From Cellulomonas sp. C5510 (lineage in GTDB: Bacteria > Actinomycetota > Actinomycetes > Actinomycetales > Cellulomonadaceae), in contig NZ_CP081862.1 in assembly GCF_019797765.1 (NCBI RefSeq), positions 186,001 through 250,000 on the forward strand: 64,000 nt of DNA, read 5' to 3'. The notes beneath the pieces were generated by a model. The model was not told where the DNA came from, searched no databases, and was given only the letters and a program-made list of their open reading frames with translations. Made by a program: the position numbers and the translations under genes. Shown here piece after piece: positions 61,628 to 64,000 of the stretch; position 1 is the stretch's first letter, and the number at the start of each line of letters is the position of its first letter.

Positions 61628-64000
61628 GGTCTGGCGTTCTGTCCGGGCGGGTTCGCGCCGCCCTCGCCGCCCCCGCCGCCAGGGCCGTTGTCGTCCTGTT
61701 GGCCGTTGTCCTGCGGGTCGGGCGCCTGGGGCGCCGGACCGCTCGAGACGGTCAGCGTGATCGACGAGCCGAGCACGGCCTCGCCGGCCGGGTCCTGCGA
61801 GATCACGGCACCGGCCGGGACGGTGTCGGAGCTGGCCGGGGCGGTGAGCGACACGACGAAGCCGGCGCCCTCGAGGGTGCTGATGGCGCTCACCTGGTCC
61901 TGGCCGACCACCGACGGGACCGGGACGGGGCGACCGTAGACGTAGTCGCTGGTGGGCTCGCCGAAGCCGGGGTTGGGCTGCCCGTCGAGCAGGGCGGTGT
62001 CCATGAACCGCTTCCACGTCGGGCCGGCGATCGTCGCGCCGTACATGTAGGTGATCCACCGGCCGTTCACCGTGAGGTGCTGCATCGGCGTGAAGCGGTC
62101 CGGGTACCCGACCCACACGGCGGTGGACAGGCGCGGGGTGTAGCCGACGAACCAGGTGTACTCGTTCTCCGACGTCGTGCCCGTCTTGCCGGACGCGGTG
62201 TACTGCGGCGTGCCGATCGTCTTGCCCGTGCCGTTGAACACCTGGCTCAGGCCGAAGTTCATCGCGTTGGCGAGCTCGGGGCTGAGGGCCTGTGTGCAGG
62301 TGGCGGACGGGACCTCGAGCTCCTCGCCGTTCGCGTTCTTGACGCTCGTGATGGCGATCGGCTGGCAGTAGGTGCCGCCGGAGGCGAAGGTCGCGTACGC
62401 CGCGGCGAGCGCGAGCGGCGTCGTCGACTGCGAGCCGAGGACGTTGGCGGGGAACGGGTCGAACGCTCCGGTGCCGGACTTCCCGCCGGCCTTCACGACG
62501 CCGAGCTGCGCGGCCCCTTCCATGATGTTGCAGAGGTCGAGCTGCATGGCCATCGTCAGGTACGCCAGGTTGACGGAGCCCTTGGTCGCGTCGGCGACGG
62601 TCATGACACCGCGCCCGCCCTCGGCGTTGCCGGGCGTCCAGGTCTTGTTGATGCCCTTCTGCCCGCACGCGGTGAACTGGTTCTCGTTCAAGGGGCGGAC
62701 GGAGCCGTTGACGCGCTCGTTCAGGCTGTGACCCTGCTTCAGCCACTCCAGCAGGGTGAACGGCTTGAACGTCGAACCGGGGGCGAACCCGGTGGAACCC
62801 CCGTAGTCGTACGAGGTGTTGTAGTTGACGGAGGTGTCGCGGCCGGCGGCGTCGGCGGAGTTGTTGAAGTTCCGGTTCTCGGCCATGGCCTTGATCTGAC
62901 CGGTGCCGGGCTCGACCACCGAGATCGCCGAGCCGATGCCGGTCGGGTCGTCCACCGGCACACCGGCCTTCACCTCGCCGTCGGCGGAGGTCTGCAGCCG
63001 CGGGTCGAGCGTCGTCGTGATGGTCAGGCCGCCGCGCAGCAGCAGCTCGCGGCGCTCCTCGGGCGTCTCGCCGAAGGCCGGGTCGTTCTCGATGACACGG
63101 GTCACGTAGTCGCAGAAGAACCCGGAGCCGGCGACGACGCTGCCGGCGGACATGCACCCGCTGCGGGGCTCGCTCACGTGGAGGGTGTCGGCGATGGGCG
63201 TCTGGACGCCCGTGTCGTACTCCTCCTTCGTGATGTAGTCCTGGTCCCTCATCAGGCCGAGCACGACGTTGCGGCGACCCTGGGCGTCCTCCGGGTAGTC
63301 CACGGGGTCGAGGGCGCTGGGGCTCTTGGTGATGCCGGCGATCGTCGCGGCCTCGAGGTACGTCAGGTCCTTGGCGGACTTGCTGAAGTACCGCTGGGCG
63401 GCGGACTCCACGCCGTAGGTCGCGACGCCGAACTGCGCGATGTTGAGGTAGTTCTCGAGGATCTCGTCCTTCGTCATCCGCTTCTCGAGGGCGATGGCCA
63501 GCTTGGCCTCGCGGAGCTTGCGCGCGTACCCCTCGGTCCCCTCGGCCTCGCGGGCGGCGGCCGCGGCGGCGAGGTCGTTGTCGCGGACCGCGGTCTCGAT
63601 GAGGACGTTCTTCACGTACTGCTGCGTGAGCGTCGAGGCGCCCTCGCGCGAGCTCCCCATCAGGTTGCGGGCCGCGGCGCGCATCATGCCCGCCGGGTCG
63701 ATGCCGCCGTGCAGGTAGAACCGCTTGTCCTCCGTGGCGATGACGGCCTGCTGCATGTACTCGGAGACGTCCTCCAGGGGGACGACCACGCGGTTCTCGG
63801 AGTAGAAGGTGGCGAGCACGGTGCCGTCTGCGGCGAGCATCGTCGACTTCTCCGACAGGGGGCCCGGCTCGAGCTCGCTCGGCAGGTCCTCGAACGCCTC
63901 GATGCTGAGGTCGGTCGCGGTGTCGGCGACGGCCACGGTGGGCAGCACCAGGCCTGCCGTCAGGAGCCCGCCGACGCCCGCCGTCAGCACGAAGGCGAGC
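61624..64000 (-). CDS. Class A penicillin-binding protein with PASTA domain, 5' end cut off
   Basis: The coding frame runs to the window edge, so the N-terminus and cytoplasmic tail are missing; what is seen is about 790 residues. The glycosyltransferase domain holds ATEDKRFYLHGGIDPAGMMRAAARN and GASTLTQQYVKN. The transpeptidase has the nucleophile motif STFK (in FAPGSTFKPF), SVN and KTG (in ASGKTGTTSENEY). The end has one PASTA-like domain (PVPSVVGQDQVSAISTLEGAGFVV) and a Gly/Pro/Gln-rich tail. It would polymerise and cross-link peptidoglycan, as PonA-type proteins do, and is co-transcribed with a phosphoesterase. Confidence 0.95.
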   Translation of the reverse strand, partial: LAFVLTAGVGGLLTAGLVLPTVAVADTATDLSIEAFEDLPSELEPGPLSEKSTMLAADGTVLATFYSENRVVVPLEDVSEYMQQAVIATEDKRFYLHGGIDPAGMMRAAARNLMGSSREGASTLTQQYVKNVLIETAVRDNDLAAAAAAREAEGTEGYARKLREAKLAIALEKRMTKDEILENYLNIAQFGVATYGVESAAQRYFSKSAKDLTYLEAATIAGITKSPSALDPVDYPEDAQGRRNVVLGLMRDQDYITKEEYDTGVQTPIADTLHVSEPRSGCMSAGSVVAGSGFFCDYVTRVIENDPAFGETPEERRELLLRGGLTITTTLDPRLQTSADGEVKAGVPVDDPTGIGSAISVVEPGTGQIKAMAENRNFNNSADAAGRDTSVNYNTSYDYGGSTGFAPGSTFKPFTLLEWLKQGHSLNERVNGSVRPLNENQFTACGQKGINKTWTPGNAEGGRGVMTVADATKGSVNLAYLTMAMQLDLCNIMEGAAQLGVVKAGGKSGTGAFDPFPANVLGSQSTTPLALAAAYATFASGGTYCQPIAITSVKNANGEELEVPSATCTQALSPELANAMNFGLSQVFNGTGKTIGTPQYTASGKTGTTSENEYTWFVGYTPRLSTAVWVGYPDRFTPMQHLTVNGRWITYMYGATIAGPTWKRFMDTALLDGQPNPGFGEPTSDYVYGRPVPVPSVVGQDQVSAISTLEGAGFVVSLTAPASSDTVPAGAVISQDPAGEAVLGSSITLTVSSGPAPQAPDPQDNGQQDDNGPGGGGGEGGANPPGQNARP

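Overview
The window is chromosomal DNA from a very GC-rich actinobacterium. Almost every codon ends in G or C, many genes start with GTG, neighbouring genes often overlap by GTGA or ATGA, and many genes appear leaderless. Class E sortase (LAXTG) anchors, a membrane-fused ECF sigma factor, DUF5926, DUF5063, and a dnaX, recR, lysC, asd gene order suggest a Cellulomonas-like member of Micrococcales. That placement is inference; no rRNA is present.

Layout. 1-2 kb: end of a DUF4432 gene, a DUF3892 protein and an RluA-type pseudouridine synthase. 2-11.8 kb: a surface cluster made of an ECF sigma factor fused to a transmembrane and proline-rich exterior domain, a co-oriented Ig-like wall protein ending in LATTG, and a divergent 1958-residue wall protein ending in LARTG. 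12-13.5 kb: an anti-sigma-type ATPase and PPK2. 13.6-16.2 kb: a type VII-like effector operon with an EspC-like partner, a toxin with a nuclease-like C-terminus, and two tandem homologous candidate immunity genes. 16-21 kb: an APC permease, a YtxH-like protein and a gluconate module (gntR, gntK, gntP). 21-28 kb: a methyltransferase, pyruvate oxidase, and a 1.3-kilocodon membrane protein whose zinc-ribbon N-terminus is out of frame. 28-36 kb: an MFS transporter, acetyltransferase, HAD phosphatase, a 54-residue acidic protein, phosphoglucomutase, DUF5926, a glycosyltransferase, a VOC protein and an unrecognised less GC-rich gene. 36.6-40 kb: tRNA-Ser(GGA), an AAA ATPase, SRP RNA and an ABC/FtsX pair. 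40-46 kb: a Ser/Thr kinase, Lrp with a divergent LysE exporter, and a methionine transporter (metQ, metN, metI). 46-55 kb: dnaX, recR, DUF5063, Ohr/TetR/TSUP, then lysC and asd. 55-59 kb: a YtrA-type GntR regulator with two ABC systems. 59-64 kb: a diguanylate cyclase, tRNA-Pro(CGG), a metallophosphoesterase, and a class A penicillin-binding protein cut by the window end.

There are no insertion sequences, CRISPR arrays or phage genes that I can support. The items most worth following up are the membrane-fused sigma factor beside two LAXTG proteins, the toxin with duplicated immunity genes, the one-base frameshift in the large membrane protein, a coding-like tail without a start codon behind the anti-sigma-type ATPase, and several near-perfect operator palindromes.
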